A DNA stretch of 64,000 bases from Bacillus nakamurai (GTDB taxonomy: Bacteria > Bacillota > Bacilli > Bacillales > Bacillaceae), in assembly GCF_001584325.1 (NCBI RefSeq), contig NZ_LSAZ01000011.1:62001-126000 (forward strand). Reading direction: 5' to 3'. The translations under genes and the position numbers were made by a program. A model generated the notes under the pieces. That model did not search any database and was not told where the DNA came from. It saw nothing but the letters and a program-made list of their open reading frames with translations. This document shows, piece after piece, positions 38,514 to 48,494 of the stretch. Within the stretch, counting starts at the first letter, position 1. Every line of letters begins with the position of its first letter.

Positions 38514-39344
38514 ATGCTTGAAGTGACTTTTGAAGATGACCACGATACCGCCGCTTTTTTACATCTCATTCAGCAATCGGACGACCGGAGACATTTTATT
38601 GTCCGTGAAGGCATAAAAAAAGTCGGAATCGAAAGGGCTGAACCGGCTTATTCCGTTCAGCGCTTTATTGAACCGATACTGGTCAGGTTTTTTTTGGAAT
38701 GTAAAGAAGACGAGCATATGCTTTCACTAATTGAAGGAACATACTGCTTCACTGATCAAGATGAACAGCAGCAAATCCTTCAGCTTGCACACAGCATTAT
38801 GGAGGGTGATCTTGATGATCATCCGTTTGAGCCGAAGAAGCTGCCCCGCAAGCAGTTTATTTTAGAAGCGCTTCAAACCATTTCTTTGGACAGCGGTGTT
38901 TTTTCCGTGCGTTCGTTTCAGACATTTCGGCTCGGCGCGTACTATGAACGGCTTAGGGAATACGCGGAGGCCGCGATAGATGAATACCAGATGGAGCAGG
39001 AGTATCAAAATTTTATTCAATCATTGAGAGATTACGTGACTTCAAATCCGCCGCGAATGAAAAAAGTCCATATCGTTCATGACCGGTCATTTACGCTGTG
39101 GGAAATGCGCTTTGTTTCAGAACGGGAACAAAAAAAATACATAGACAGACGGTTTGTCCGGGATCATCCGATGTATATAGATTCCCATCTGCTTGCGCCG
39201 CTGATTTCCATTGCGCCGGAAACGGTAGAGCTCTATACGGACCGGCCGGAACACGTCATGGCCAGAACAATCCAAAATGTTTTTCAGGAACGTGTGCGCC
39301 TTTTTCCGCTGGACGAGTTTGCGAAAGAGAAGACGGAAGGCTAG
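38514..39344 (+). CDS. ytxC: Sporulation-associated protein YtxC
   Basis: A 276-residue soluble protein of the YtxC family, found in spore formers; no biochemical function known. Charged, mostly helical sequence without membrane segments or catalytic motifs visible to me. The ATG follows AGGGGGGA. It ends shortly before the thrS leader. Confidence 0.85.
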   Translation: MLEVTFEDDHDTAAFLHLIQQSDDRRHFIVREGIKKVGIERAEPAYSVQRFIEPILVRFFLECKEDEHMLSLIEGTYCFTDQDEQQQILQLAHSIMEGDLDDHPFEPKKLPRKQFILEALQTISLDSGVFSVRSFQTFRLGAYYERLREYAEAAIDEYQMEQEYQNFIQSLRDYVTSNPPRMKKVHIVHDRSFTLWEMRFVSEREQKKYIDRRFVRDHPMYIDSHLLAPLISIAPETVELYTDRPEHVMARTIQNVFQERVRLFPLDEFAKEKTEG

Positions 39345-39346
39345 AC

Positions 39347-39386
39347 GCACGGACGGCCTTGTAAAAAAGGCAGGGCTGTCTGTGCG
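39347..39386 (+). terminator. Long hairpin after ytxC
   Basis: CGCACGGACGGCC pairs with GGCTGTCTGTGCG (G-U pairs included) around a 15-base loop. No real T tract follows, so terminator function is uncertain. Confidence 0.45.
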
Positions 39387-39405
39387 AAAATAGACAGAAA
39401 CCGAG

Positions 39406-39434
39406 TTGCATTTTTCTGCAGGACATTTTATAAT
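39406..39434 (+). promoter_or_regulatory. thrS promoter
   Basis: TTGCAT (39406-39411), 17-base spacer, TATAAT (39429-39434). Start near 39441. Confidence 0.75.
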
Positions 39435-39440
39435 ACATAT

Positions 39441-39727
39441 CAGATTAATGATTGCTACACGTATTGATAAGGACATGAAGCATTGATACCGGCTTGAAAA
39501 GAGAGGAAAGCCCAGGCTGAAAGCTTTCCAGCTATGGATCATTGACTTTACCGCCTTTGAACTTCAGCTGTGAACGCCGGACTAAAGCGCCAGTAATAGC
39601 TGACGGGAACTCCCGTTACAGAGTTTAGAGCCGCAAGTGCCGGAACGACGGCCTCGCGGAAAAAAGGGTGGAACCACGATTCCGTTTATTCAACCTCGTC
39701 CCTTTCATAGGGGGCGGGGTTTTTGAT
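39441..39727 (+). promoter_or_regulatory. T-box leader controlling thrS
   Basis: A leader of about 290 nt before a tRNA synthetase. The conserved T-box TGGAACCACG is at 39669-39678, just before a terminator whose arms are ACCTCGTCCC and GGGGGCGGGGT (39692-39720), followed by TTTTT. Uncharged tRNA-Thr would stabilise the antiterminator. A candidate Thr specifier ACC is at 39550-39552, but stem I was not folded, so this is tentative. Confidence 0.9.
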
Positions 39728-39752
39728 ATGCATAAAAAAAGGAGTGGCGAAG

Positions 39753-41684
39753 ATGTCAGATATGATTAACATTACATTTCCGGACGGAGCAGTAAAGGAA
39801 TTTCCGAAAGGATCAACAACAGAAGATATCGCGGCATCCATCAGTCCGGGATTAAAGAAGAAGTCTTTAGCCGGTAAACTGAACGGACAAGAAATTGATT
39901 TGAGAACGCCGATCAATGAGGACGGTGCCGTAGAAATTATTACAGAAGGTACAGAAGAAGGGTTGAGCATCATGCGCCACAGCACGGCTCACTTATTGGC
40001 CCAGGCGATTAAACGCATTTACAAAGATGTGAAATTCGGTGTCGGACCCGTCATTGAAAACGGATTTTATTATGACATTGAAATGGAGCAGGCGCTGACA
40101 CCGGATGACCTTCCGAAGATTGAAAAAGAAATGAAACGCATCGTCGGCGAAAATCTTCCGATCATCAGAAAAGAAGTAAGCCGTGATGAAGCGAAAGCAA
40201 TGTTCGCGGAAATTGGCGATAATCTGAAGCTTGAGCTGCTTGACGCCATTCCGGAGGACGAAACCGTCACTATTTACGAGCAAGGTGAATTTTTTGACCT
40301 GTGCCGCGGCGTGCATGTTCCGTCCACCGGGAAAATTAAAGAATTTAAGCTGTTAAGCCTTGCAGGCGCGTACTGGCGCGGAGACAGCAAGAATCAAATG
40401 CTCCAGCGCATCTACGGAACGGCATTCTTCAAAAAGGATGACCTGAAAGAGCATTTGCGTATGCTTGAGGAAGCGAAAGAGCGCGATCATAGAAAACTCG
40501 GCAAAGAATTAAAATTGTTCGCCAACTCTCAAAAAGTCGGACAAGGGCTTCCGCTTTGGCTGCCAAAAGGCGCGACTATCCGCCGCGTTATCGAGCGTTA
40601 CATCGTGGATAAAGAGCTGAGCCTCGGCTATGAACACGTGTATACGCCTGTGCTCGGAAGCAAGGATCTGTACGAAACATCAGGGCACTGGGAGCATTAT
40701 CAGGACGGCATGTTCCCTCCGATGGAAATGGACAACGAAACACTTGTGCTTCGTCCGATGAACTGCCCGCATCATATGATGATTTACAAACAAGACATTC
40801 ACAGCTACCGCGAACTTCCGATCCGCATTGCCGAGCTTGGAACGATGCATCGCTATGAAATGTCAGGTGCGCTGTCAGGACTTCAGCGCGTGCGCGGCAT
40901 GACGTTAAATGACGCTCACATTTTCGTCCGCCCTGATCAGATTAAAGAGGAATTCATCCGCACCGTCCGTTTGATTCAAGACGTATACAAAGACTTCGGG
41001 CTGAACGATTACACCTTCCGCTTATCTTACCGCGACCCGGAAGACACGGAGAAATATTTTGATGATGATGAGATGTGGAACAAGGCGCAATCTATGCTGA
41101 AAGCCGCAATGGATGAAATCGGCCATGATTATTATGAGGCTGAAGGCGAAGCGGCATTTTACGGCCCTAAGCTTGATGTGCAAGTGAAAACAGCGATCGG
41201 AAAAGAAGAAACATTGTCAACTGTACAGCTTGACTTCCTTCTTCCGGAACGGTTTGATCTCACTTACGTCGGCGAAGACGGCAAACAGCACCGTCCAGTC
41301 GTCATTCACCGCGGCGTCGTGTCAACGATGGAGCGTTTCGTTGCTTTCTTAATCGAAGAGCACAAAGGAGCCCTTCCGACATGGCTTGCTCCGGTTCAGT
41401 TCCAAGTGATCCCGGTTTCGCCGGCCGTGCATCTTGACTACGCGAAAAAAGTGCAGGAACGCCTGCAGCGCGAAGGCTTGCGCGTTGAGCTTGACAGCCG
41501 TGACGAAAAAATCGGCTACAAAATCCGCGAAGCGCAAATGCAAAAAATACCGTACATGCTTGTGGTCGGAGACCAAGAAGCGGAAAACGGCGCCGTAAAC
41601 GTCCGGAAATACGGAGAGCAGAAATCAGAAACCGTTTCACTGGATGACTTTGTGAAAAAAGCAGTATCTGAAGCGAAAAAATAA
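39753..41684 (+). CDS. thrS: Threonyl-tRNA synthetase
   Basis: A 643-residue class II synthetase. N-terminal TGS domain (about 1-62, [21 protein letters not shown]), editing domain with [12 protein letters not shown] and the [10 protein letters not shown] segment, catalytic core with motif 2 [13 protein letters not shown]...[21 protein letters not shown] and motif 3 [17 protein letters not shown], and an anticodon-binding domain (about 535-640, [11 protein letters not shown]). GGAGTGG precedes the ATG at 39753; the ATG at 39729 lies in the leader. Regulated by the T-box. Confidence 0.96.
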   Translation: MSDMINITFPDGAVKEFPKGSTTEDIAASISPGLKKKSLAGKLNGQEIDLRTPINEDGAVEIITEGTEEGLSIMRHSTAHLLAQAIKRIYKDVKFGVGPVIENGFYYDIEMEQALTPDDLPKIEKEMKRIVGENLPIIRKEVSRDEAKAMFAEIGDNLKLELLDAIPEDETVTIYEQGEFFDLCRGVHVPSTGKIKEFKLLSLAGAYWRGDSKNQMLQRIYGTAFFKKDDLKEHLRMLEEAKERDHRKLGKELKLFANSQKVGQGLPLWLPKGATIRRVIERYIVDKELSLGYEHVYTPVLGSKDLYETSGHWEHYQDGMFPPMEMDNETLVLRPMNCPHHMMIYKQDIHSYRELPIRIAELGTMHRYEMSGALSGLQRVRGMTLNDAHIFVRPDQIKEEFIRTVRLIQDVYKDFGLNDYTFRLSYRDPEDTEKYFDDDEMWNKAQSMLKAAMDEIGHDYYEAEGEAAFYGPKLDVQVKTAIGKEETLSTVQLDFLLPERFDLTYVGEDGKQHRPVVIHRGVVSTMERFVAFLIEEHKGALPTWLAPVQFQVIPVSPAVHLDYAKKVQERLQREGLRVELDSRDEKIGYKIREAQMQKIPYMLVVGDQEAENGAVNVRKYGEQKSETVSLDDFVKKAVSEAKK

Positions 41685-41698
41685 TAACTGAACGACCT

Positions 41699-41729
41699 AA
41701 ACCCCATTCATATTGAGTGGGGTTTTTTT
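41699..41729 (+). terminator. Terminator after thrS
   Basis: AACCCCATTCA/TGAGTGGGGTT followed by a T run. Between here and ysaA, only the ysaA terminator was seen. Confidence 0.88.
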
Positions 41730-41816
41730 AAAAGACCGGAACGCCATGACCATAGTGTGCGGGGCAGAACTGCATGCGTGAAAAGCTGATGGGAAGACTC
41801 AATGAATTTCGCAGCT

Positions 41817-41860
41817 GAAAAAAGAAATAGATAAGGTATGTAAACTCCTTATCTATTTCT
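41817..41860 (-). terminator. Terminator of ysaA
   Basis: On the minus strand AGAAATAGATAAGG/CCTTATCTATTTCT with an 11-base loop, followed by TTTTTT. Confidence 0.85.
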
Positions 41861-41871
41861 GCCGTGCAGCT

Positions 41872-42660
41872 CTATTCTTTTTTCTCTAGTATCGCAAACA
41901 GCTCGTGAAGATCGCCGATCACGTAATCAGGGGTTACATCCGTTTCATTTTTCTTCCCTGTCCGGTTTACCCAGACAGTCGTGATGCCTGCCCGCTTGGC
42001 GCCTAAAATATCTGTGTTGAGGTTGTCGCCGACCATAATGGCTTCCTCTTTTTTCAGCTGCAAGAGGCCCAGGCAATGTTCAAATATAGACGCATCGGGT
42101 TTTCCTTTTCCGAAAGCGCCTGAGATGACAATTTCATTAAAGTAAGGCGCAAGCTCAGGCACCCCGGCAAGCTTTTCTTTTTGCAGGCTCGGGTCGCCGT
42201 TTGTCAGCATGAGAAGCTCATAATTTCCTTTCAGCTGATCAAGCACCGCAAACGTTTCATCGTATACATACGGACGCTGCCGGCGTTCTGCCGCAAAAAA
42301 CTCTGCCAAATATTCTCCGTAAGCCGGGTCGTCTATACCGACGTTTTTCAGGCCGTTTGTCCAGGCGTTTCGTCTGTACTCGGGGGCAATTTGATTCAGT
42401 TTTTTAAATCCTTCGCTGACCGGCTCGGAAAAATTCGCCCATAGCCCTTCAAACGGATTGATGCCGATCATGACCGTATAAGGATAGGTTTCGTATGACA
42501 TGTATAATTCCCGGGCGGCTTTTCGAACGGCTTCTTCAAATGTGTGCGGGTCAAGGCCATATTTTTTTTCCGCTTGCAAACATGTTTCTCTGAATGTTGT
42601 TCTGACGCTTTTTTCATCCCATAACAGTGTATCGTCCAAATCAAAAAATACGGCTTTCAT
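41872..42660 (-). CDS. ysaA: HAD-superfamily hydrolase YsaA
   Basis: A 262-residue HAD phosphatase. Motif [17 protein letters not shown] with nucleophile Asp, motif [10 protein letters not shown], motif III Lys in [11 protein letters not shown], and motif [19 protein letters not shown] helical cap (about 20-110) suggests a small-molecule phosphate substrate; it resembles dehalogenase/phosphoglycolate-phosphatase-like members, but the substrate is unknown. GAGGAGA precedes the ATG. Confidence 0.9.
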   Translation of the reverse strand: MKAVFFDLDDTLLWDEKSVRTTFRETCLQAEKKYGLDPHTFEEAVRKAARELYMSYETYPYTVMIGINPFEGLWANFSEPVSEGFKKLNQIAPEYRRNAWTNGLKNVGIDDPAYGEYLAEFFAAERRQRPYVYDETFAVLDQLKGNYELLMLTNGDPSLQKEKLAGVPELAPYFNEIVISGAFGKGKPDASIFEHCLGLLQLKKEEAIMVGDNLNTDILGAKRAGITTVWVNRTGKKNETDVTPDYVIGDLHELFAILEKKE

Positions 42661-42844
42661 GATCTTCTCCTCTTTTTCATATTCTCACACTCTGCCATAA
42701 GGCTCCCGTTTATTCTACAATAGATACAAGGCCTGTTAAAGATCTGTTTTCAGATGATTTTAAAAAAACAGGCAGATTCATGTGCAGTTCTGCCTTCGGT
42801 CCGGAAACATGATAAAATAAAATTTGAAAGAACAGGTGAATGAT

Positions 42845-44626
42845 ATGCTGCATTTGATGATTATGATGCTGGAAAGAGTCGGCATTATCGTGATATTGGG
42901 GTTTGTTCTGGCCCATACCAAATTGTTCAGACAGGCGCTCCAGCATCCCGAGAGCTATAAAGGAAAAGCGGTGCTGATTTCTATCTTTTCATTGTTCAGC
43001 ATCATCAGCAACTATACGGGAATTGAGATTCAGCGGAATATGATCATGAATAATGACTGGGTGTTTCAAATTGATCCGTCCGGCTCCATCGCCAATACGC
43101 GGATTATGGGCGTTGAAATCGGCGGACTTTTGGGCGGGCCGTATGTAGGAATCGGCGTCGGCTTATTGGCCGGTCTCCATCGCTTATCGCTCGGAGGCGC
43201 GACCGCTGTCAGCTGCGCCGTCTCTTCCATTTTAGCGGGAATTTTGTCCGGTTTGATCGGGCGTTATTTCAGAAAACGCTACGTGATGCCGACACCGAGA
43301 GTGGCGGCGCTTGTCGGAATCGGGATGGAGTCTTTGCAAATGCTTCTCATCCTGCTTTTGGCCAAGCCGTTTTCCGATGCCTGGACGCTTGTGAGTATGA
43401 TCGGCATCCCGATGATATTGATTAACGGGTCAGGGAGCTTCATTTTTCTCTCCATTATTCAATCCATCATCCGCAAAGAAGAACGGGCGAGAGCGCTTGA
43501 AACCCACAGGGTGCTGATGATTGCCGACCAGACGCTTCCGTTTTTCCGCCAAGGGCTGAATGAAAGCTCCTGCAAAAGCGTGGCGTCCATTATTCACGAA
43601 CAAACGGGGACGGACGCGGTATCGCTTACGGACAATGAAAAAATTCTTGCGCATGTCGGTGCAGGTGCTGATCACCATATCCCGTCAAAAAGCCTGATTA
43701 CGGGCTTATCTAAACGGGTCATAAAAACAGGCCATATTATGAAAGCGACATCAAAGGAAGAAATTGAATGCACGCACAGCCAATGCCCGCTGCATGCGGC
43801 CATTGTATTGCCCCTCACGTCAAACGGCAAAACGATCGGCACATTGAAAATGTATTTTAAAAGCCCGTCCGGTTTAAGCCAGGTAGAGGAGGAACTCGCC
43901 GAGGGTCTGGCTATGCTGTTTTCCACCCAGCTTGAGCTTGGCGAAGCGGAGCTGCAAAGCAAGCTGCTGAAGGATGCAGAAATTAAGGCGCTTCAAGCAC
44001 AGGTGAATCCGCATTTTCTGTTTAATGCGATTAACACGATTTCTGCCCTTTGCCGTACGGATGTGGAGAAAACCCGTAAGCTTCTCCTGCAGCTCAGCGT
44101 CTATTTCCGTTCCAACCTGCAAGGCGCAAGGCAGCTGCTCATCCCGCTTTCCAAGGAGCTGAACCATCTGCACGCTTACTTGTCATTAGAGCAGGCCCGT
44201 TTTCCCGGGAAATATAAAATCGGCCTGGATATAGAAAATGGCTTGGAGGAAATCGAAATTCCCCCCTTTGTGCTGCAAATCCTTGTGGAAAATGCGCTCC
44301 GCCACGCTTTTTCAAAGAAACAAGACAGCTGCGTTGTCAATGTCCGCGTGGTGTCCGACGGTCCGTCAGTCTTGATGCAGGTGGCGGATAACGGACGGGG
44401 AGTGGACCCGGAGTTGTTATCTGTCCTCGGAAACCGTCCGCTTCCGTCTAAAGAAGGGACGGGGACGGCGCTTTACAACTTAAATCAGCGGCTGATCGGT
44501 TTATTCGGCCAAAAAGCCGCTCTGCAAATGAAAAGTGAGGTCGGCAAAGGGACAGAAGTATCATTTGAGCTGCCCTTGAAACTGATGAATAAAGGAGAAG
44601 AACATGCTGAAGGTGTTAATCGTTGA
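42845..44626 (+). CDS. lytS: Sensor histidine kinase LytS
   Basis: A 593-residue membrane kinase sensing extracellular pyruvate in B. subtilis. The N-terminal 5TM-LYT domain (about 1-200) shows LMIMMLERVGIIVILGFVLA, MGVEIGGLLGGPYVGIGVG and SSILAGILSGLIGRYF. Then a GAF domain (about 225-360), the HisKA-like phospho-acceptor QVNPHFLFNAINTISALCR, and the ATPase domain (LVENALRHAF, VADNGRGVD, GTALYNLNQRL). AGGTG precedes the ATG at 42845. It overlaps lytT by 23 bases. Confidence 0.94.
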   Translation: MLHLMIMMLERVGIIVILGFVLAHTKLFRQALQHPESYKGKAVLISIFSLFSIISNYTGIEIQRNMIMNNDWVFQIDPSGSIANTRIMGVEIGGLLGGPYVGIGVGLLAGLHRLSLGGATAVSCAVSSILAGILSGLIGRYFRKRYVMPTPRVAALVGIGMESLQMLLILLLAKPFSDAWTLVSMIGIPMILINGSGSFIFLSIIQSIIRKEERARALETHRVLMIADQTLPFFRQGLNESSCKSVASIIHEQTGTDAVSLTDNEKILAHVGAGADHHIPSKSLITGLSKRVIKTGHIMKATSKEEIECTHSQCPLHAAIVLPLTSNGKTIGTLKMYFKSPSGLSQVEEELAEGLAMLFSTQLELGEAELQSKLLKDAEIKALQAQVNPHFLFNAINTISALCRTDVEKTRKLLLQLSVYFRSNLQGARQLLIPLSKELNHLHAYLSLEQARFPGKYKIGLDIENGLEEIEIPPFVLQILVENALRHAFSKKQDSCVVNVRVVSDGPSVLMQVADNGRGVDPELLSVLGNRPLPSKEGTGTALYNLNQRLIGLFGQKAALQMKSEVGKGTEVSFELPLKLMNKGEEHAEGVNR

Positions 44627-45338
44627 TGATGAAATGCTGGCAAGAGATGAATTAGCCTACTTGCTCAAGCGGACAAATGAAGTAAGTGAAATAAACGAGG
44701 CGGAAAATATAGAATCCGCTTTTGACAGCATGATGGATCAAAAACCGGATTTACTGTTTTTAGACGTTGATTTGTCAGGAGAAAACGGATTTGACATCGC
44801 CAAGCGGCTGAAAAATATGAAAAACCCGCCGGCTGTCGTGTTTGCCACAGCGTATGACCAATTCGCTTTAAAAGCCTTCGAAGTGGATGCGCTTGATTAT
44901 TTAACAAAACCTTTTGATGAGGAAAGAGTGCGGCAGACGATCAGAAAGTTTAAAAGAGTTAAGCAGGATAAGGCAGGGGCCGCCGCTGAGCAGTCCGCCG
45001 CTTCCGGCCCCCATAAGCTGGCTGTATCTGCCGGCGAATCAATTGTGATTTTAGATACAAAGGATATTATTTTTACAGGGATGGAGGACGGGCACGTATC
45101 CGTCAAAACCTTTGCCGCCTCTTATTCTGTTCATGAAACCTTGGCGGTTATTGAGAAAAAACTGCCTGATACGGATTTTATGAGAGTGCATCGCGCCTTC
45201 ATCGTTAATACGGAGCATATTACAGAAATTCATCCATGGTTTAATTCGACGTACAATCTCATCATGAAAGACGGCTCGAAAATCCCCGTCAGCCGTACAT
45301 ACGCAAAGGACTTAAAGAAGCTGCTTCATATTTCATGA
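44604..45338 (+). CDS. lytT: Response regulator LytT (LytTR family)
   Basis: A 244-residue regulator with a receiver domain (VLIVDDEMLARDEL, Asp in LLFLDVDLSGENGFD, Lys in DYLTKPFDEERV) and a C-terminal LytTR DNA-binding domain (about 140-240, DIIFTGMEDGHVSVKTF, MRVHRAFIVNTEHI, PVSRTYAKDLKKLL). AAAGGAG lies inside lytS. Phosphorylated LytT activates the pyruvate transporter genes pftAB just downstream, in B. subtilis in response to external pyruvate. Confidence 0.94.
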   Translation: MLKVLIVDDEMLARDELAYLLKRTNEVSEINEAENIESAFDSMMDQKPDLLFLDVDLSGENGFDIAKRLKNMKNPPAVVFATAYDQFALKAFEVDALDYLTKPFDEERVRQTIRKFKRVKQDKAGAAAEQSAASGPHKLAVSAGESIVILDTKDIIFTGMEDGHVSVKTFAASYSVHETLAVIEKKLPDTDFMRVHRAFIVNTEHITEIHPWFNSTYNLIMKDGSKIPVSRTYAKDLKKLLHIS

Positions 45339-45348
45339 AGCGGCTTTC

Positions 45349-45398
45349 TGCATTTCACCAGCCGTTTTTTGCATTTCGGAATGAATATCCTGCCATTT
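45349..45398 (+). promoter_or_regulatory. LytT-like direct repeats upstream of pftA
   Basis: TGCATTTC occurs at 45349-45356 and 45370-45377, and the related TGCCATTT at 45391-45398. The starts are exactly 21 bp apart, two helical turns, the layout expected for LytTR-family binding. The assignment to LytT is inferred. Confidence 0.6.
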
Positions 45399-45401
45399 AA
45401 A

Positions 45402-45416
45402 ATGAAAGCGCTTTAT
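45402..45416 (+). promoter_or_regulatory. cre site at the pftA promoter
   Basis: ATGAAAGCGCTTTAT is a near-perfect cre. It covers the expected -35 region (about 45410-45415) of a promoter with TATAAT at 45433-45438, so CcpA would block RNA polymerase. CcpA repression of pftAB is reported for B. subtilis. Confidence 0.65.
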
Positions 45417-45468
45417 GCGTGTTTTTCTCTTTTATAATGAAGGCAACAAAGAGAAAGAGGTGAAGAAA

Positions 45469-45909
45469 ATGAGTGCGAAAAAAGTGTATGGATTTTTGAC
45501 ACAAGCATTTATTTTTGCCGTAATTATGCTGATATCTAATGGGATTGCAGCGATTGTCCCCATTCCTATACCCGCTTCTGTCGTAGGTTTGGTGTTATTA
45601 TTTGTCCTCTTATGCCTGAAAGTGATTAAGCTTGAACAAGTAGAAACGCTGGGAACATCATTAACGTCACTGATCGGATTTTTATTTGTCCCGTCGGGCA
45701 TCTCCGTGATGAATTCACTTGGCGTCATGCAGCAGTACGGCGTGCAAATCGCACTCGTGATTTTACTCGCTACCATTATTCTTCTGGGAGCGACCGGTCT
45801 TTTTTCTCAATTTATTCTGTCTGTCAGCAAAAAACGTCAAAAGGCTGCTCCGGCTGAACAAGCAGGGGTGCGCCATCCCAATCAAGAAAAAGAGCTTGTG
45901 CAGCATTAG
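45469..45909 (+). CDS. pftA: Pyruvate transporter subunit PftA (LrgA family)
   Basis: A 146-residue LrgA-family membrane protein that with PftB forms a facilitated pyruvate transporter. Four helices: [55 protein letters not shown] and [19 protein letters not shown], then a polar tail. AGAGGTG precedes the ATG at 45469; the frame is open upstream into the promoter but without a ribosome site. Formerly ysbA. pftB follows after 12 bases. Confidence 0.93.
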   Translation: MSAKKVYGFLTQAFIFAVIMLISNGIAAIVPIPIPASVVGLVLLFVLLCLKVIKLEQVETLGTSLTSLIGFLFVPSGISVMNSLGVMQQYGVQIALVILLATIILLGATGLFSQFILSVSKKRQKAAPAEQAGVRHPNQEKELVQH

Positions 45910-45921
45910 GAGGGAAAACGG

Positions 45922-46605
45922 ATGAGTCCATATTTCGGTATTGTCGTTTCACTTGCAGCTTTTGGCATCGGTACTTTTTTATTCAAGAAAACGAAAGGCT
46001 TTTTCCTCTTCACCCCGCTGTTTGTCGCGATGGTGCTGGGAATCGTCTTTCTGAAGGTCGGCGGTTTTTCATATGATGATTATAAAAGCGGCGGAGACAT
46101 TATTAAGTTTTTCCTGGAGCCGGCGACCATCGCTTTCGCCATTCCTTTGTATAAGCAAAGAGACAAGCTGAAAAAGTATTGGTGGCAGATCATGTCGTCC
46201 ATCATTGTCGGATCTGTCTGCTCAGTTACTATCGTTTATTTGATCGCAAAAGGCATCAATCTTGACGCGGCTGTCATGAAGAGCATGCTTCCGCAAGCGG
46301 CGACAACGGCAATTGCCCTGCCTTTGTCAAAAGACATCGGCGGCATCAGCGACATCACCGCCTTTGCCGTTATTTTCAACGCCGTTATCGTATACGCCCT
46401 CGGCGCTTTATTCTTAAAACTGTTTAAAGTGAAACATCCGATCTCTAAAGGATTGGCCCTGGGCACATCAGGACATGCGCTCGGTGTGGCTGTCGGAATT
46501 GAGATGGGTGAAGTAGAAGCGGCAATGGCAAGCATTGCGGTTGTAGTTGTCGGAGTTGTAACGGTGCTGGTCATTCCGGTGTTCGTTCAATTCATCGGAG
46601 GATAA
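45922..46605 (+). CDS. pftB: Pyruvate transporter subunit PftB (LrgB family)
   Basis: A 227-residue LrgB-family membrane protein with about six to seven helices. Family segments: [39 protein letters not shown] and [20 protein letters not shown]. Works with PftA for pyruvate uptake and release. AGGAGGG precedes the ATG. Formerly ysbB. A terminator follows directly. Confidence 0.93.
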   Translation: MSPYFGIVVSLAAFGIGTFLFKKTKGFFLFTPLFVAMVLGIVFLKVGGFSYDDYKSGGDIIKFFLEPATIAFAIPLYKQRDKLKKYWWQIMSSIIVGSVCSVTIVYLIAKGINLDAAVMKSMLPQAATTAIALPLSKDIGGISDITAFAVIFNAVIVYALGALFLKLFKVKHPISKGLALGTSGHALGVAVGIEMGEVEAAMASIAVVVVGVVTVLVIPVFVQFIGG

Positions 46606-46633
46606 GCCAAGGCGGAAGCCTTGGCTTTTTTTA
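46604..46633 (+). terminator. Terminator after pftAB
   Basis: AAGCCAAGGC/GCCTTGGCTT with a GGAA loop, followed by TTTTT. Confidence 0.9.
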
Positions 46634-46838
46634 CGGCGGGTCTTCCGGATCAATATAACCTTTTTTTAGCTGCTGCTTTTTGTCTTTGTTTTACTTCTTT
46701 CACTTGCTTCTTTTTAAATTCAATCGCGAGAAGACTCTGCATCTGTTTCTTTTGTATGGCAGGCTTTAGTTTTTTTATCTCTTTTTCAAGCTCGTTTGTA
46801 CGAAGGTCTCCCTGGGTCTTTATTTTCGCCTCAGCCGG
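46631..46838 (-). pseudogene. Remnant of a small lysine-rich protein gene
   Basis: Read on the minus strand, an open stretch with no start codon runs PAEAKIKTQGDLRTNELEKE and on through IEFKKKQVKEVKQRQKAAAKK to a stop at 46650-46652. A one-base shift in its A run would give the ending KKGYIDPEDPP and a stop at 46631-46633. It looks like the end of a charged coiled-coil protein that lost its start. The plus-strand frame here is a poor alternative. No family recognised. Confidence 0.35.
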
Positions 46839-46908
46839 CTAATATCTCGAAAAGCAGGGTCGGTAAAAGAATTGGTTTGGTTTTGTATCTATCCTTTTCT
46901 CCCTCTTT

Positions 46909-46957
46909 ATAACTCTTTTCTCTTTTTCTATACGGAGATATAGGGGGAAAGAGTTAT
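46909..46957. repeat. Nested inverted repeat in the pftB-infC gap
   Basis: ATAACTCTTTTC (46909-46920) and GGGAAAGAGTTAT (46945-46957) are inverted copies, with an inner CTATA/TATAG stem. Function unknown. Apart from this and the remnant before it, the gap up to the infC promoter at 47079 holds nothing I can name. Confidence 0.5.
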
Positions 46958-47078
46958 CAGAAACAGTGTTTCAAGTGAAAATGCAGTGATTAGTAGGACC
47001 ATAACATAATTTCACTTTTTCCTTGCGCTCACCACAACACCGTGTTAAAATGAAAAAGTTGATCCGGAGAAGTCATTC

Positions 47079-47107
47079 TTGACTAACGTTCCGGTATTGT
47101 GTAGAAT
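47079..47107 (+). promoter_or_regulatory. Promoter of infC-rpmI-rplT
   Basis: TTGACT (47079-47084), 17-base spacer, TAGAAT (47102-47107). Confidence 0.75.
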
Positions 47108-47113
47108 AGTTAC

Positions 47114-47302
47114 TGAATTGAATATAAATCACAAGCAGAAGCACCCGCTTCTCACCTGATTGACACATTCATGTAGTTGGCAGGTTGACCGTACATTTTT
47201 ATTTATGCAGATGTTCGTAGTGTGGGTGTGTTATCATGCCCGCACTTTTTGTTTGCCTGCAGAATGCAGTCAAAAGCGTTGTGAATCAATTCGAAGAAAC
47301 TA
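47114..47302 (+). promoter_or_regulatory. L20 leader with attenuator
   Basis: A leader of about 190 nt before infC, the position of the L20-binding autoregulatory leader known in B. subtilis. A terminator with stem GTGTGGG/CCCGCAC and TTTTT is at 47219-47251. When ribosomal protein L20 is in excess it binds the leader and favours termination. I identified it by position and the attenuator, not by folding. Confidence 0.75.
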
Positions 47303-47314
47303 TGGAGGTGGCTC

Positions 47315-47836
47315 ATTATTAGCAAAGATCAATTGGTTAATGAGGGTATCCGTGCACGTGAAGTCCGCTTAATCGGACAAAATGGCGATCAGCTTGGCAT
47401 CAAGTCCCGTCAGGAAGCACTTGAAATCGCCGGTCGCGCAAATCTTGACCTTGTGTTAGTTGCAGCAAATGCAAAACCGCCTGTATGCCGTATCATGGAC
47501 TACGGAAAGTTCAGATTCGAGCAGCAGAAAAAGGAAAAAGAAGCACGCAAAAATCAAAAAATCATTAACTTAAAAGAAGTTCGGTTAAGTCCGACGATCG
47601 ATGAGCATGACTTTAACACGAAGTTGCGCAATGCGATTAAATTCCTTGAAAAAGGCGATAAAGTGAAAGCTTCTATCCGCTTTAAAGGACGCGCAATCAC
47701 TCATAAAGAAATCGGCCAGCGCGTATTGGACCGTTTTTCTGAAGCATGTGCGGAAGTTGCGACAGTCGAAACAAAACCAAAAATGGACGGCCGCAGCATG
47801 TTCTTAATGCTCGCGCCGAAAAACGAAAAGCAATAA
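47315..47836 (+). CDS. infC: Translation initiation factor IF-3
   Basis: A 173-residue IF-3 that checks the start codon and keeps ribosomal subunits apart. N-domain [21 protein letters not shown], linker [15 protein letters not shown]-domain [23 protein letters not shown] and [15 protein letters not shown]. No ATG, GTG or usable TTG has a ribosome site; GGAGGTG (47304-47310) points to ATT codons at 47315 and 47318. An AUU start is typical of infC and allows IF-3 to limit its own translation. Either ATT could be used. Confidence 0.94.
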   Translation: MISKDQLVNEGIRAREVRLIGQNGDQLGIKSRQEALEIAGRANLDLVLVAANAKPPVCRIMDYGKFRFEQQKKEKEARKNQKIINLKEVRLSPTIDEHDFNTKLRNAIKFLEKGDKVKASIRFKGRAITHKEIGQRVLDRFSEACAEVATVETKPKMDGRSMFLMLAPKNEKQ

Positions 47837-48049
<213 letters not shown>

Positions 48050-48068
48050 TCGGACAAGGAACAATTAG

Positions 48069-48440
<372 letters not shown>

Positions 48441-48445
48441 GCCGC

Positions 48446-48477
48446 AAAAACCGCTCTCTCCGGGAGCGGTTTTTTTA
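48446..48477 (+). terminator. Terminator of infC-rpmI-rplT
   Basis: AACCGCTC/GAGCGGTT with a short loop and seven T residues. Confidence 0.92.
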
Positions 48478-48494
48478 CGTAAAGGGTGAAACAA

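Noticed and set aside
41302-41640. 112-residue minus-strand frame in thrS
   Set aside because: Antisense shadow of a long conserved gene with biased codons.
46621-46842. Plus-strand 73-residue frame after pftB
   Set aside because: It starts inside the pftB terminator stem, has no ribosome site, and its Phe/Cys-rich sequence is the complement of a lysine-rich minus-strand remnant.
47160-47372. 70-residue frame overlapping the infC leader
   Set aside because: It runs through the L20 leader and attenuator and into infC in another frame; no ribosome site.
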